A stretch of DNA of 64,000 bases. Origin: Woeseia sp037968755 (GTDB lineage: Bacteria > Pseudomonadota > Gammaproteobacteria > Steroidobacterales > Woeseiaceae). The DNA lies in the NCBI GenBank assembly GCA_037968755.1, contig JBBKWB010000045.1, forward strand, positions 1-64,000, written 5' to 3'. Of the stretch, positions 43,960 through 52,927 are shown one piece after another; position 1 is the stretch's first letter; each line of letters begins with the position of its first letter. The translations under genes were made by a program, and so were the position numbers. Below the pieces are notes generated by a model that made no database searches, was not told where the DNA came from, and saw only the letters and a list, made by a program, of their open reading frames with translations.

Positions 43960-45342
43960 TCACTCTGTTGGTTGAAGGTCGCCAAATACTGTGGGTATCA
44001 ACTCCGAAACGGTCGGATGAATGTGCATCGAATTCTGGATAGATGTGTAGGGCAGGTCTGCATTCATGATATCGATTATGCCGTGTATCGCTTCATCGCC
44101 GCTTAGCCCGAGAATTGCCGCACCCAGGATCTTGTTCGTCTCGGCATCGACAACAACTTTCATAAAGCCCTGAGTTTCTCCAAACTCGCGAGCGCGCCCG
44201 ACGCGCGACATAGGCCGCTTGCCGACGCGCAACTTGAAGCCGGCCTCGCGTGCAGCACGCTCGGTCATCCCAACCCGGCCGAGGGGTGGGTCTACAAACA
44301 ATCCATAACAGTCAACTCGCTCAGACACGGATCGACGCTTGTTCGAAAAAAGATTGGCTGCGACGATCTCGAAATCGTTGTACGCCGTATGCGTAAACGC
44401 ACCGCGACCGTTAACTTCGCCCAAGGCCCAGACGCCATCCACATTCGTACGCAGTTGGTCGTCAACTACGATCTGACCTCTGTCATCGGTGTCGATGCCA
44501 GCCAGATCAAGGCCCAGATCGTGAGTGTTTGGTACGCGTCCGACAGCAAGTAGCAAGTGCGAGCCGGCTATTCGCGGCGCTTCATGATCGCAAGACACGG
44601 TTACTTCTATACTGGCAGACTGCGCAGCCGAGTTCGGCAACAAGCCGACGCATTTGGCACCGAGTTCAAAGCGAACACCTTCACGCTCAAGTATCTCCTG
44701 TACTGCTGTCGACACATCATCGTCATCGCGTGAGATCAGCTTGTCTGCCATCTCTACAACAGTCACCTCGCTCCCGAAACGACGAAACATTTGTGCAAAC
44801 TCGAGGCCGATATAGCTGCCGCCGATGATGATCAAGTGTTCTGGTGCTGAATCCAGTTCAAGAATCGTCGAATTGGTCAGGAAAGGCACGTCATGCAAGC
44901 CAGGGATGTCGGGCACGCGCGCACGTGCACCAACGTTGATGAATATCTTGTCGGCCTCCAGCATTCTGTCACCGACCTGAACCCGGTTCGGGCCAACAAA
45001 CTGTGCGTGCCCTTGAAAGATATCCAGGTTTTGCATGCCTTCAAGCCATGTCGTCACTCCCTGGTTCGACTCCCCGCGCACCTTGTTCATGCGCGCCATT
45101 ACGCGTTGCATATCCACTGTTACGCCAGTCGTATCGACACCGAACTCGGCAGCGCGTCGGGCCATGTGTGCAACCCGCGCACTGCCGACCAATGTTTTCG
45201 TTGGTATGCAGCCAACATTCACGCAAGTACCTCCGAACTGCTGGCGTTCTACTATTGCAGTCTTAAGGCCCACTTGGGTGAGTCGTTCTGCCAACGGGGG
45301 GCCAGCCTGGCCGGCTCCGATGATGATGGCGTCGTATTTCAT
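43960..45342 (-). CDS. Pyridine nucleotide-disulfide oxidoreductase, MerA-like without heavy-metal domain
   Basis: 460 aa flavoprotein of the dihydrolipoamide dehydrogenase/mercuric reductase class. FAD motif IIGAGQAGPPLAERL at the N-terminus, redox pair in GGTCVNVGCIPTK (Cys about 40 and 45), NAD(P) motif IIGGSYIGLEFAQMF near 175, second FAD site GVWALGEVNGRGAF, and the C-terminal His-Glu in HIHPTVSELIP. MerA's vicinal C-terminal cysteines and N-terminal HMA domain are absent, so mercury reduction is unlikely. Such proteins are usually annotated only as FAD-containing oxidoreductases. It stands alone, with a tandem repeat of 31 bp just upstream. Confidence 0.85.
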   Translation of the reverse strand: MKYDAIIIGAGQAGPPLAERLTQVGLKTAIVERQQFGGTCVNVGCIPTKTLVGSARVAHMARRAAEFGVDTTGVTVDMQRVMARMNKVRGESNQGVTTWLEGMQNLDIFQGHAQFVGPNRVQVGDRMLEADKIFINVGARARVPDIPGLHDVPFLTNSTILELDSAPEHLIIIGGSYIGLEFAQMFRRFGSEVTVVEMADKLISRDDDDVSTAVQEILEREGVRFELGAKCVGLLPNSAAQSASIEVTVSCDHEAPRIAGSHLLLAVGRVPNTHDLGLDLAGIDTDDRGQIVVDDQLRTNVDGVWALGEVNGRGAFTHTAYNDFEIVAANLFSNKRRSVSERVDCYGLFVDPPLGRVGMTERAAREAGFKLRVGKRPMSRVGRAREFGETQGFMKVVVDAETNKILGAAILGLSGDEAIHGIIDIMNADLPYTSIQNSMHIHPTVSELIPTVFGDLQPTE

Positions 45343-45403
45343 GCGCTGTTCCTTACTGTTCTATTCAATACGCTTCAACCTGTAGCATAGGATGCCACTG
45401 CGA

Positions 45404-45461
45404 AATGGCAACGTGAAACCAGGTAAATAGTCGGAATGGCAACGTGAAACCAGATAAATAG
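45404..45461. repeat. Two tandem copies of a 31-bp unit
   Basis: The unit AATGGCAACGTGAAACCAGG continues with TAAATAGTCGG and is repeated at 45435-45461 with one change (CAGGTAAATAG to CAGATAAATAG). It lies about 60 bp upstream of the MerA-like gene and 65 bp behind pagL. A regulatory role or simple slippage product are both possible. Confidence 0.7.
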
Positions 45462-45526
45462 TAAGTGAGGATTAGGCAGCCGTTATCGATGGGGAAGGTT
45501 TCAAGCGCGTCGACACATCGAGCTCC

Positions 45527-46252
45527 CTACCGACCTGTGCGCCAGAAAGTAAAGTCGAGTCCAATCATGTTCGCTCCCGGGTTCGTGTGGTTTGTGCCTC
45601 CGTTAGATATGTGTTGATAGCGGAGCTTTACACTGTGCTCGCGTTGCTGTCCGAATCGCATTCCCAATGCAATGTGCGATGTAAAGTTGAGTGAAGTACC
45701 GAGGTCCCTGTCGTCATAGCGGGATCCATCAATTACAGTCGGACTCAGGCCGAGATCCATGAATAGTGGTGTACGCCAGCCGAGATTCGTAAACCGGACC
45801 GCGGGGCCGAATGACGCAAATGTTCTGTTGTCGTCACCTAAATGAAACCGACCAACTTCGAATACAAAGCGGGGTTCAGCGGTTATTTCTGGCCAGGGGG
45901 ACCACAGTGCGGGCAGGTCAAAGTCGACAAACAGGGCATATTGGTGAAGTCGATCGAACTGGCCACCATCGCCGATCGCTGTACGCAAACCCATGCGCTT
46001 GAGGTCACCGAGCAAAGGAACATGGAATAGCCCGGTATTTTCCCGAGCAACTGGTACAGAGTTCATATGTATGCTCGACAATGACAGTGAAAACGGCGGC
46101 GTGAGTTCTGGCTGACCGACAAATGATCGGGCTGTAACCGACGTACCTGAAGTCACATTGGGTGACTCGGCGAAGCTCGCTTGATACGCCAGTATAAGCA
46201 ACGAGATACCGCAAACCCGCCATAGTGCCCTCAATTTAATGTACGCCGCCAT
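45527..46252 (-). CDS. pagL: Lipid A 3-O-deacylase, PagL family
   Basis: 241 aa outer-membrane beta-barrel with signal peptide (cleavage near SFAES). The C-terminal active site RYQHISNGGTNHTNPG supplies the His-Ser pair of PagL, and LDFTF closes the barrel. The N-terminal part is longer than in classical PagL. The enzyme removes the 3-O acyl chain of lipid A, which lowers immune recognition and changes membrane packing. ATG 46252 is chosen because GGAAGGA lies 6 nt upstream. An ECF promoter sits at 46328-46355, tying it to the sigma factor just upstream. Confidence 0.82.
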   Translation of the reverse strand: MAAYIKLRALWRVCGISLLILAYQASFAESPNVTSGTSVTARSFVGQPELTPPFSLSLSSIHMNSVPVARENTGLFHVPLLGDLKRMGLRTAIGDGGQFDRLHQYALFVDFDLPALWSPWPEITAEPRFVFEVGRFHLGDDNRTFASFGPAVRFTNLGWRTPLFMDLGLSPTVIDGSRYDDRDLGTSLNFTSHIALGMRFGQQREHSVKLRYQHISNGGTNHTNPGANMIGLDFTFWRTGR

Positions 46253-46327
46253 TGTCGATCCTTCCCTTTTCTGATCATTTATATGCGGGCGTGTGTGCTT
46301 GTCGAAATATCTGCCCGTCCTGCTGGA

Positions 46328-46355
46328 TAGTTGCCGCAAGCGAAGAAAAGGTTAC
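46328..46355 (-). promoter_or_regulatory. ECF-type promoter of pagL
   Basis: On the minus strand: GTAACCTTTT, 8 nt, GCGGCAACTA, followed by TCCAGCAG. Same blocks and spacing as at 47414-47441 and 6351-6378. It ends 75 nt before the pagL ATG and lies between the anti-sigma gene and pagL, so pagL has its own promoter inside the sigma operon. Confidence 0.7.
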
Positions 46356-46411
46356 TGAAGGGTATTCACTACACCGCCAGAATGGGTGCAGCAATGGAAG
46401 TGCAATTGAAT

Positions 46412-46669
46412 TTAGTTATTCGGCCTGGTGTTGCGCCGATGGGCCACGGCGGCATTGATCAAGTCCTCCGGCACTGTATCAGGCAAAGGGCCGTCGGGAT
46501 CGTCGAACGCTTGTTTGCCGAGTGCAATGGTCTCCTCGTACTGGCGCACGAATTTTGCACAATGACGGCATAATTTTAGGTGCATCCAGCAACTGGCCCG
46601 TTGTGTAAACGGCAGATCCCGCTCAAGAAAGTCGACCATGAAATCGTCGAATTGTTTGCATGTGAGCAT
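46412..46669 (-). CDS. Zinc-finger anti-sigma factor (zf-HC2)
   Basis: 85-aa cytosolic protein with the zinc anti-sigma motif HLKLCRHC (His-x3-Cys-x2-Cys, about 30-37) preceded by CKQFDDFMVDFLERDLP. There is no membrane span, so it is a soluble redox- or metal-sensing type. It begins 1 nt behind the sigma gene, the normal arrangement for an ECF sigma and its inhibitor. Confidence 0.84.
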   Translation of the reverse strand: MLTCKQFDDFMVDFLERDLPFTQRASCWMHLKLCRHCAKFVRQYEETIALGKQAFDDPDGPLPDTVPEDLINAAVAHRRNTRPNN

Positions 46670-46670
46670 A

Positions 46671-47255
46671 TTAGTTAAGCCGTCCTAGTTCCGGCTCCAG
46701 TAATGTTTTCAAGGCTGATCGGGCTCGATGCAGGCGCGTTTTAACAGCGTTTACCTGAATGCCGAGAATATCGGCCGTCTCCTGGGTCGAATATCCGTCT
46801 ATGTCGCGTAGCAATAACGTGGTTCTGTAGTCATCCGGTAACTCATCTATCTTGTTGCGAACTACGATTTTCGTCTGTTTTTCATCGATCAGGTCACCGA
46901 AGTCCGATGGTTGCGCAGGCTCGAGTGCCGTTACTCGTCTGCCACTTTCGTCAAACTCGGGTAACAAGTGATCAATTGACTCTTCCCTGCGTCGACTGTT
47001 CGTGCGCACCCGCATAAGGCATTGATTGACGGTTATTCCTCGCAACCAGGTACTCAGGGATGAGCGTTGCTCGAATCGATTGATACTGTCGAACGCTGCG
47101 ACAAATGTGTCCTGAAAGCAGTCTGCGGCATCGGCCTCGGAACGAAGATAACGCTTGGCGACGGCGAGTACTTTGGAACTGAAGCGACGGACAAATATGT
47201 CGTAACAGCGATTCTCGCCCGCGCGTACGCAGTCAACCAGCTCGTGGTCGTCCAA
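46671..47255 (-). CDS. ECF RNA polymerase sigma factor
   Basis: 194 aa with region 2 (YDIFVRRFSSKVLAVAKRYLRSEADAADCFQDTFVAAF, WLRGITVNQCLMRVR) and region 4 (IDELPDDYRTTLLLRDIDGYSTQETADILGIQVNAVKTRLHRARSAL). It starts at TTG 47255; no ATG or GTG is in frame upstream. The zinc anti-sigma gene follows directly. Three promoters of the form GTAACCTTTY-N8-KCGGCAACTA are the likely targets: pagL, the 47534 gene and the aldehyde dehydrogenase. No such site is seen before the sigma gene itself. Confidence 0.88.
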   Translation of the reverse strand: MDDHELVDCVRAGENRCYDIFVRRFSSKVLAVAKRYLRSEADAADCFQDTFVAAFDSINRFEQRSSLSTWLRGITVNQCLMRVRTNSRRREESIDHLLPEFDESGRRVTALEPAQPSDFGDLIDEKQTKIVVRNKIDELPDDYRTTLLLRDIDGYSTQETADILGIQVNAVKTRLHRARSALKTLLEPELGRLN

Positions 47256-47413
47256 ATCGACGGAATTGGCTACTTCTGATGTGGTTACCGTGTTCAGTCT
47301 GGTTTTCCTGTACTACGTCGGATGCTGTCGCTCCCGGGACACTTCCGGCCGCATCGGAAATGGCTGTTACCGGGAGGGTTATTCTGTCACCTCGTTGCAC
47401 AACAGGGAAGCCC

Positions 47414-47441
47414 GTAACCTTTTACCGACGAGCGGCAACTA
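47414..47441 (+). promoter_or_regulatory. ECF-type promoter of the small membrane protein gene
   Basis: GTAACCTTTT, 8 nt, GCGGCAACTA, ending 92 nt before the ATG at 47534. With the minus-strand copies at 46328 and 6351 it defines a three-member pattern in this window. Confidence 0.7.
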
Positions 47442-47533
47442 AGCTGTACAGCGTCTTTCACACTAGTGACTATCGCTTTGATCGGCTACCGAAAACAAGA
47501 ATAGCCACTAATATTCAAATTGAGGAGAGAGAG

Positions 47534-47974
47534 ATGAACAACATAGGACGGGGAATCGTTTCAGGATTGGCTGCCACGGCAGTGCTATCAATGATCATGG
47601 TCGCAAAAGGCATGATGGGCTTGATGCCACAGCTGGATGTCATAGGAATGCTGAGCAGCATGATGAATACAGCGCCTGCGATGGGCTGGGTCATGCATTT
47701 CGTGATCGGGGCACTCGCCTGGGGTCTGGGTTTCGTCGTGCTCTACCGCTTTCTGCCAGGTAGTTCGGATGTTGCCAAAGGCATCGCCCTCGGCGTAGCT
47801 GCCTGGGTCATGATGATGCTGGTCGTAATGCCAATGGCTGGAGCGGGACTTTTCGGACTCAAGATGGGCATGGTAGCGCCAGTCATGACCCTGATGCTGC
47901 ACGTGATCTACGGGGCCGTGCTCGGGTTCGTCTACTCGAAGCTTGCTTCTGCGAACAACACAGTAGCCGCCTGA
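47534..47974 (+). CDS. Small four-span membrane protein (DUF6789-like)
   Basis: 146 aa, very rich in Met, Gly and Ala, with four predicted membrane spans (near 8-28, 48-70, 82-104, 115-138). ATG 47534 has GAGGAGAGAG just upstream. The build resembles the DUF6789 family of unknown function; some look-alikes are called YqhR- or DUF1440-like. It is divergent from the ECF sigma gene and preceded by the ECF-type promoter, so it belongs to the envelope response set with pagL. Confidence 0.65.
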   Translation: MNNIGRGIVSGLAATAVLSMIMVAKGMMGLMPQLDVIGMLSSMMNTAPAMGWVMHFVIGALAWGLGFVVLYRFLPGSSDVAKGIALGVAAWVMMMLVVMPMAGAGLFGLKMGMVAPVMTLMLHVIYGAVLGFVYSKLASANNTVAA

Positions 47975-48078
47975 CGGTTACCGTACCAATCTCGCTGGCT
48001 GGTGTCAGGGCGGTCTCCCCGCGGACTTCCCCTACGCCCGGCTGCTTTGGCGCCCGCTAGCGAACCTCATGTGAGTCC

Positions 48079-48814
48079 TCATCGGTCAACGCTGAGCAAC
48101 GCATGCAACAAGTTATTCTGAAAATCGATATTGCCTGTGAGCTGGGTGTGCCGTTCGCAAAGAAAGATCGGATAGTCGACAGGAAAATCACTGTAGACAT
48201 GCCTGGCAATTGTCGGATCAGTCGTATTCCTCGCCAGCAGTGACGCTTTCGTCACCGTACCGTCGCCTGGCTCCAGCATCAATCGGTCGTAGTCTACGCC
48301 GCGCAGGGGGTTGCGGACTTCGTCGGGATCCAGGCGTAGCGCCCAATCTTTTGCGACTGGCTCTACCACAGCTCGCGCCGGCGTTGGAATGCAGTCACCG
48401 CCCATAACCACATAGCGTATTCGAGCCTCCGGCATTCTCGAGAATTTTGAGGATCCGGCCGTAGTAGTCGACGCCCCACGCGCTCGTGGCAATGCCGCTG
48501 GATTGAATTCGAGAGGCTGCAGGGGTCAGGTTTTCCGGATCGATATCGTACTTAAGGACTTCATACTTGCTGAACACGATTTTTAGCATCGATCCCGGCC
48601 AGACTTCCTTGCCGCTGGCAGTGTCACTCAACTGACTTCCCAACGCCCCATGAATCAGCACAATCGGAGGTTGCTCGATATCGCCACCCCGTGAACTGTA
48701 CAAGCGAGCAAGATCCGGGGTAGGGGCGCTAACGCATGATGACAATGTCCATGCGAATAGTGCCGCTACTAAAATGCGCGGAACTCTCCAATTTACGGAT
48801 GTTAGTCGGCCCAT
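48079..48814 (-). pseudogene. LCAT-like lipase lipoprotein with internal deletion
   Basis: The 5' part (48814 to about 48425) encodes a lipoprotein start (lipobox SSC), PPIVLIHGALGSQL (oxyanion region), EVWPGS and YYGRILKILENAGG. After that the frame breaks, and the 3' part continues in another frame with RYVVMGGDCIP, GDGTVTKASLLA (catalytic Asp region) and HTQLTGNIDFQNNLL (catalytic His region). The central part with the GHSMG-type nucleophile elbow is missing, about 150-200 residues compared with usual LCAT-like lipases. The N-terminal fragment would end 12 residues after the joint. It is therefore non-functional, by deletion plus frameshift. Confidence 0.8.
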
Positions 48815-49127
48815 AGTTGTCTCGAATACTTTTGCGCAAGTATCAGAGTGTAGCCAATAAATTCGTCTCGTTGCGTAACGCTTGCACAATCGTTGAAAAT
48901 TCTGCCGGGCTTCGATACACCGCCGCGACTTTCGACTGTTATCACGTCCGGATTTGGGCTAGCCTGACAGTAGATCGTTGTCGGTCCGGAGGCCTCGCGA
49001 GCTCCAGCGTTTACACAACAATCTTCCCGGAAATACTACAAAGTTGCGTTCCGCGCTCACGACCGGGCCCCATCAGTTGTGCAGATGTTGTAAGTACGAT
49101 TAATTGAACGGACTGGAAACGACGTAA

Positions 49128-50555
49128 ATGACTACGGAAAAGATCGAAACTGACTATCTCGTGGTCGGCAGCGGTGCGGTAGGCATGGCCTTCGCCGATA
49201 CCTTGCTGAGTGAGACTGATGCCCGCATTACTATTGTTGACCGCTTTCCAAGGCCGGGCGGGCACTGGAACGTCGCCTATCCATTCGTGACGTTGCATCA
49301 ACCCTCAGAATTCTACGGGGTGAGTTCGCGTGAGCTGAGCAAGGGCCGCAAGGATGAGGTCGGCTTGAACAAGGGTTTGAGTGAGCTGGCGTCGGGTGCC
49401 GAGGTTAGCGCTTACTTTGGCGAAGTCATGCTGCATCAGTTTTTACCCAGTGGCCGCGTCCAGTATTTTCCAATGTGCGACTACAAGGGCGACGGCCGCT
49501 TCACCTCGAAGCTGACCGGCGCTAAATTCCAGGTAGAGGTGAGCAAGAAGATTATCGACGCTACTTACCTGAATACGAACGTGCCCTCAACACACACGCC
49601 AGGTTTCTCAGTCGCCAACGATGTGCGCTTCATGCCATTGAACGACCTGCCGACCGTAATGACGCCACCCGATGGCTATGTCGTTGTTGGTGGTGGCAAG
49701 ACCGGCATCGACGCCTGTCTTTGGCTGCTGGAGAATAAAGTCGATCCCGATAATATCTGCTGGATCATGCCGCGCGATGCCTGGCTAATCGATCGCCGTA
49801 ACACTCAGCCGCACGCGGAGCATTTCATGCACAGTGTGGGCTCGCAGGCGACGCAGCTCGAAGCCATCGCCAGTGCCGAATCGGTATACGACCTGTTCGA
49901 CCGCCTCGAAGCCGGCGGAGTACTGCTGCGAATTGACACTGACGTACGGCCGAAAATGTTTCACGGCGCGACAATCAGTCAGCTCGAACTTAATGAATTG
50001 CGCCGTATCAAAAATATCGTGCGCAAGGGCAGGGTACAGAGCGTCACGTCGCGGGAGATCGTACTGGAGCAGGGTAAAATCAAGACTACCTCTGCACACT
50101 TGCACATAGACTGTTCTGCCAGCGCGATCAGCAACCTGCATATGAAACCGATATTTTCGGGAAACGTCATAACTCCGCAAACGGTTCGCTCTTACCAGCC
50201 GGTTTTCAGTGCCGCGTTCATCGCTCACGTCGAGGCGTCTTATGCCACTGACGAAGAAAAGAACGATATTTGCGGCGTAGTGCCTTTACCGAACCACGAC
50301 ACCGATTGGCTACGCTTGATGGCCGCGATGATGCGTAATCAGCATCGCTGGTCGCAGGACGACGCGCTGCGAGCATGGTTGTTCAACAATCGGCTTGACG
50401 GGTTCAGCAAGCTGGTGAAGAGCGCGCCGAGAGACGATTCCGAACAGCAATCGGTTCTGAAGCGCATGCGTAATGCAGCGATGCCCGCTGCGGGTAACCT
50501 GAAAAAACTGCTGGCGGAAGTCGGCCCAACTGCCGCGAGGACCAAGCATGGCTGA
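49128..50555 (+). CDS. FAD/NAD(P)-binding oxidoreductase (FMO-like)
   Basis: 475 aa flavoprotein. The N-terminal FAD motif VVGSGAVGMAFADTL is followed by VDRFPRPGGHWNVAYPFVTLHQPS, which resembles the FMO/Baeyer-Villiger group. A second nucleotide motif VVVGGGKTGIDACLWLL lies near 185-200. Signature HxxWY-type residues of Baeyer-Villiger enzymes are not seen, so the reaction is open. The gene overlaps the DUF2855 gene by 8 nt, which implies a fixed pair. Confidence 0.8.
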   Translation: MTTEKIETDYLVVGSGAVGMAFADTLLSETDARITIVDRFPRPGGHWNVAYPFVTLHQPSEFYGVSSRELSKGRKDEVGLNKGLSELASGAEVSAYFGEVMLHQFLPSGRVQYFPMCDYKGDGRFTSKLTGAKFQVEVSKKIIDATYLNTNVPSTHTPGFSVANDVRFMPLNDLPTVMTPPDGYVVVGGGKTGIDACLWLLENKVDPDNICWIMPRDAWLIDRRNTQPHAEHFMHSVGSQATQLEAIASAESVYDLFDRLEAGGVLLRIDTDVRPKMFHGATISQLELNELRRIKNIVRKGRVQSVTSREIVLEQGKIKTTSAHLHIDCSASAISNLHMKPIFSGNVITPQTVRSYQPVFSAAFIAHVEASYATDEEKNDICGVVPLPNHDTDWLRLMAAMMRNQHRWSQDDALRAWLFNNRLDGFSKLVKSAPRDDSEQQSVLKRMRNAAMPAAGNLKKLLAEVGPTAARTKHG

Positions 50556-51636
50556 GTTCCAGGTTAGAAAAGATGAGTTTGTTAAACGGCGGGTTGTCGA
50601 CGGTGCAGCCGCCAATGCGCCGCTCGGTCTTGCACAAGTGCGAGTTGCTATCGAGCGCTTCGCCTACACCGCTAATAACATTACCTATGCGGCAACAGGC
50701 GATCGGCTTGGCTATTGGCAGTTCTTCCCGCCCGCTGGCGATGATTCGAATGGCTGGGGAGTGATTCCGGTATGGGGTGTTGCGCGCATTATCATGAGCA
50801 ACGTGCCTGAGCTCGCGGCTGGCGAGAGGCTGTTCGGTTACTGGCCGCCCGCTACATCGCTTGATCTGACGCCCGTGGATATCAGCAAGCAACGTTTTGT
50901 CGACGGCGCTGCCCACCGCACGAAACTGCCAGCGGGCTACAACAATTATCAGCGACTGGACAAAGAGCCGGGTTACGATCGGCGTGGCGACGAACTGCGC
51001 ATGCTCTTGTGGCCGTTGCACATCACGTCGTTTTGTTTGTGGGATGCGCTCGCCGATCGTGACTGGTACGGCGCCGAACAAGTCCTGATCCTTAGTGCTT
51101 CAAGTAAAACCAGTATAGGTCTGGCTTACGCGATGGCCGACGACGACAAGGCACCGCCTGCGGTTGCCATTACGTCGGCCCGCAATCGTGGGTTTGTAGA
51201 GAAGCTGGGCCTGTACAGAGACTGCATAGATTACGCTGAGCTGGACAGCGTTGATGCCGATACGCCGACTGTTATTGTCGACATGTCCGGCAACGCGGAA
51301 GTGTTGTCAAAACTGCACAGAATGCTTGCCGACAACATGCGCCACTGCATTAACGTTGGGCTGACCCACTGGGGCGATACCGGCAGCAGTAGCGGAATGA
51401 TCAAAGAGCGCAGCGAGTTCTTTTTTGCGCCGGCGCATATCCAGAAACGCTACAAAGACTGGGGTGCGGACGGCTTCGCTACGAAAACCTCACGCTTCAT
51501 TGGTAGCACGGCGGCACGCAGCCGGAGCTGGCTGGAGATTCACAGGCTTGCTGGTCTCGCAGAGCTCTCAGCGATTCATGGCGATGTGTGCAGCGGAAAC
51601 GTTGCGGCAAAACAAGGGTTAATCGTCGAGATGTGA
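50548..51636 (+). CDS. DUF2855 family protein (MDR/quinone reductase-like)
   Basis: 362 aa soluble protein. It opens like a medium-chain dehydrogenase (VRVAIERFAYTANNITYAATGDRLGYWQFFP). A Rossmann-like stretch follows with EQVLILSASSKTSIGLAYAM and VDMSGNAEVLSKL, but the zinc ligands of alcohol dehydrogenases are absent. This is the DUF2855 pattern, with no known function. It starts inside the preceding flavoprotein gene (ATGGCTGA overlap), so the two proteins are made together. A flavin monooxygenase or reductase acting with its own NADPH-dependent partner is plausible. Confidence 0.82.
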   Translation: MAEFQVRKDEFVKRRVVDGAAANAPLGLAQVRVAIERFAYTANNITYAATGDRLGYWQFFPPAGDDSNGWGVIPVWGVARIIMSNVPELAAGERLFGYWPPATSLDLTPVDISKQRFVDGAAHRTKLPAGYNNYQRLDKEPGYDRRGDELRMLLWPLHITSFCLWDALADRDWYGAEQVLILSASSKTSIGLAYAMADDDKAPPAVAITSARNRGFVEKLGLYRDCIDYAELDSVDADTPTVIVDMSGNAEVLSKLHRMLADNMRHCINVGLTHWGDTGSSSGMIKERSEFFFAPAHIQKRYKDWGADGFATKTSRFIGSTAARSRSWLEIHRLAGLAELSAIHGDVCSGNVAAKQGLIVEM

Positions 51637-51660
51637 CGACGTCGTGCGCGTGCCGCCAGT

Positions 51661-52914
51661 TTATTCGTAGCGCAACGCGTCTATTGGATTCAATCGCGAG
51701 GCTTTTATGGCAGGCAGCATGCCGAAAGCTACGCCGACCGCTGAGCAAAATAGCAAACCGATCACCGCCCATTGAAGCGGCACGGCGCTCTCAAACGAAT
51801 CCGACATGCCCAGTTTGACCAACAGGTTGCCAAAGCCGAAGCCGAGCAGTACGCCTATTAAGCCACCAACGTTGCACAGCACCACGGCTTCCAGCAAAAA
51901 TTGTCGCAGAATGTCTTTTGGTCGCGCGCCCAGCGACTTGCGAATGCCGATTTCCTTGGTGCGCTCGGTGACGGAGACAAGCATGATATTCATGATGCCG
52001 ATACCGGCAACAACGAGTGCGATAATACCGATAACAAATGCGCCGATTTTTACACCGAGGGTCATCTGGTTAAACTGCGCGATCGAGCTTTCACTGTTGT
52101 ACATCGTGAAATTATCCTCTTCGCCGCGCGGAACGCTGCGAACTCGCCGGAGGACCTGGCGGGTCTCCTCCATGGCATCGTCAATCACGTCGGGGCTGCG
52201 GGCATGCACCGTAATATTGACTGAGCGCTCCCAGCCGTCGCGGTTTGTCAGCCCGTAAATACTCACGAAGGTCGACACCGGTATCAGCACATAGTTATCG
52301 TACTGGCCGCCGAATGCGGAATTCTTAACATCGAAAACACCGATGATCTGGTACTTGCGATTGTCCACCCGGATATCGCGGCCGAGCGGGTCAACAAATG
52401 GATAGAGTTGCGAGGCGAGTGCCGCGCCGATAACCGCCACCTTGCGCCCGGCCCGCACATCCATCTGGGAAATATTACGACCGTCACGAACAAAGTGACT
52501 GTTGTTCTGCGGGTATTCGGGCGTACCGCCAACTATCGATATGTTGTCATTGGTTTCCTCACCTCGGTATTCAGCCTTGAAGCCAAACTCCCAGATCTCC
52601 GCGCCGACGATGTCCACATTCTGCACGAAGTTGCGGATTGCATCGGCGTCCTCCAGGGTCAGCGGCGGGCGGCGCATGGCTTTGCGGCGTTCTTCGTCAG
52701 ATGCAAATCCCGTCGGCCATTTTTGCACCTGAAAAGTCTGTGCGCCGAGCACCGTCATTTCTTTTTCCATGGTGCCCTGAACAATCGTAATGCCGGTCAT
52801 TACGGCGATGATGGATGCAACGCCGAGAACAATGCCAAACAAGGTCAGCGAGGAGCGCAGCTTATTGCTACGAATCGCTTGCAGTGACATGACTAGTATA
52901 TCGGTGCGCTTCAT
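51661..52914 (-). CDS. MacB-type ABC permease (1)
   Basis: 417 aa with the first span at residues 18-42, a MacB periplasmic core domain (about 45-245), and an FtsX-type C-terminal part with three spans (VIGIIALVVAGIGIMNIMLV and following). The cytoplasmic motif SVTERTKEIGIRKSLGAR couples to the ATPase. No fused ATPase domain is present. It is the last of four genes of the export operon, 13 nt behind the second permease, which it resembles closely: the pair forms a heterodimer by inference. Confidence 0.88.
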   Translation of the reverse strand: MKRTDILVMSLQAIRSNKLRSSLTLFGIVLGVASIIAVMTGITIVQGTMEKEMTVLGAQTFQVQKWPTGFASDEERRKAMRRPPLTLEDADAIRNFVQNVDIVGAEIWEFGFKAEYRGEETNDNISIVGGTPEYPQNNSHFVRDGRNISQMDVRAGRKVAVIGAALASQLYPFVDPLGRDIRVDNRKYQIIGVFDVKNSAFGGQYDNYVLIPVSTFVSIYGLTNRDGWERSVNITVHARSPDVIDDAMEETRQVLRRVRSVPRGEEDNFTMYNSESSIAQFNQMTLGVKIGAFVIGIIALVVAGIGIMNIMLVSVTERTKEIGIRKSLGARPKDILRQFLLEAVVLCNVGGLIGVLLGFGFGNLLVKLGMSDSFESAVPLQWAVIGLLFCSAVGVAFGMLPAIKASRLNPIDALRYE

Positions 52915-52927
52915 TGCTGGTTCCTCG

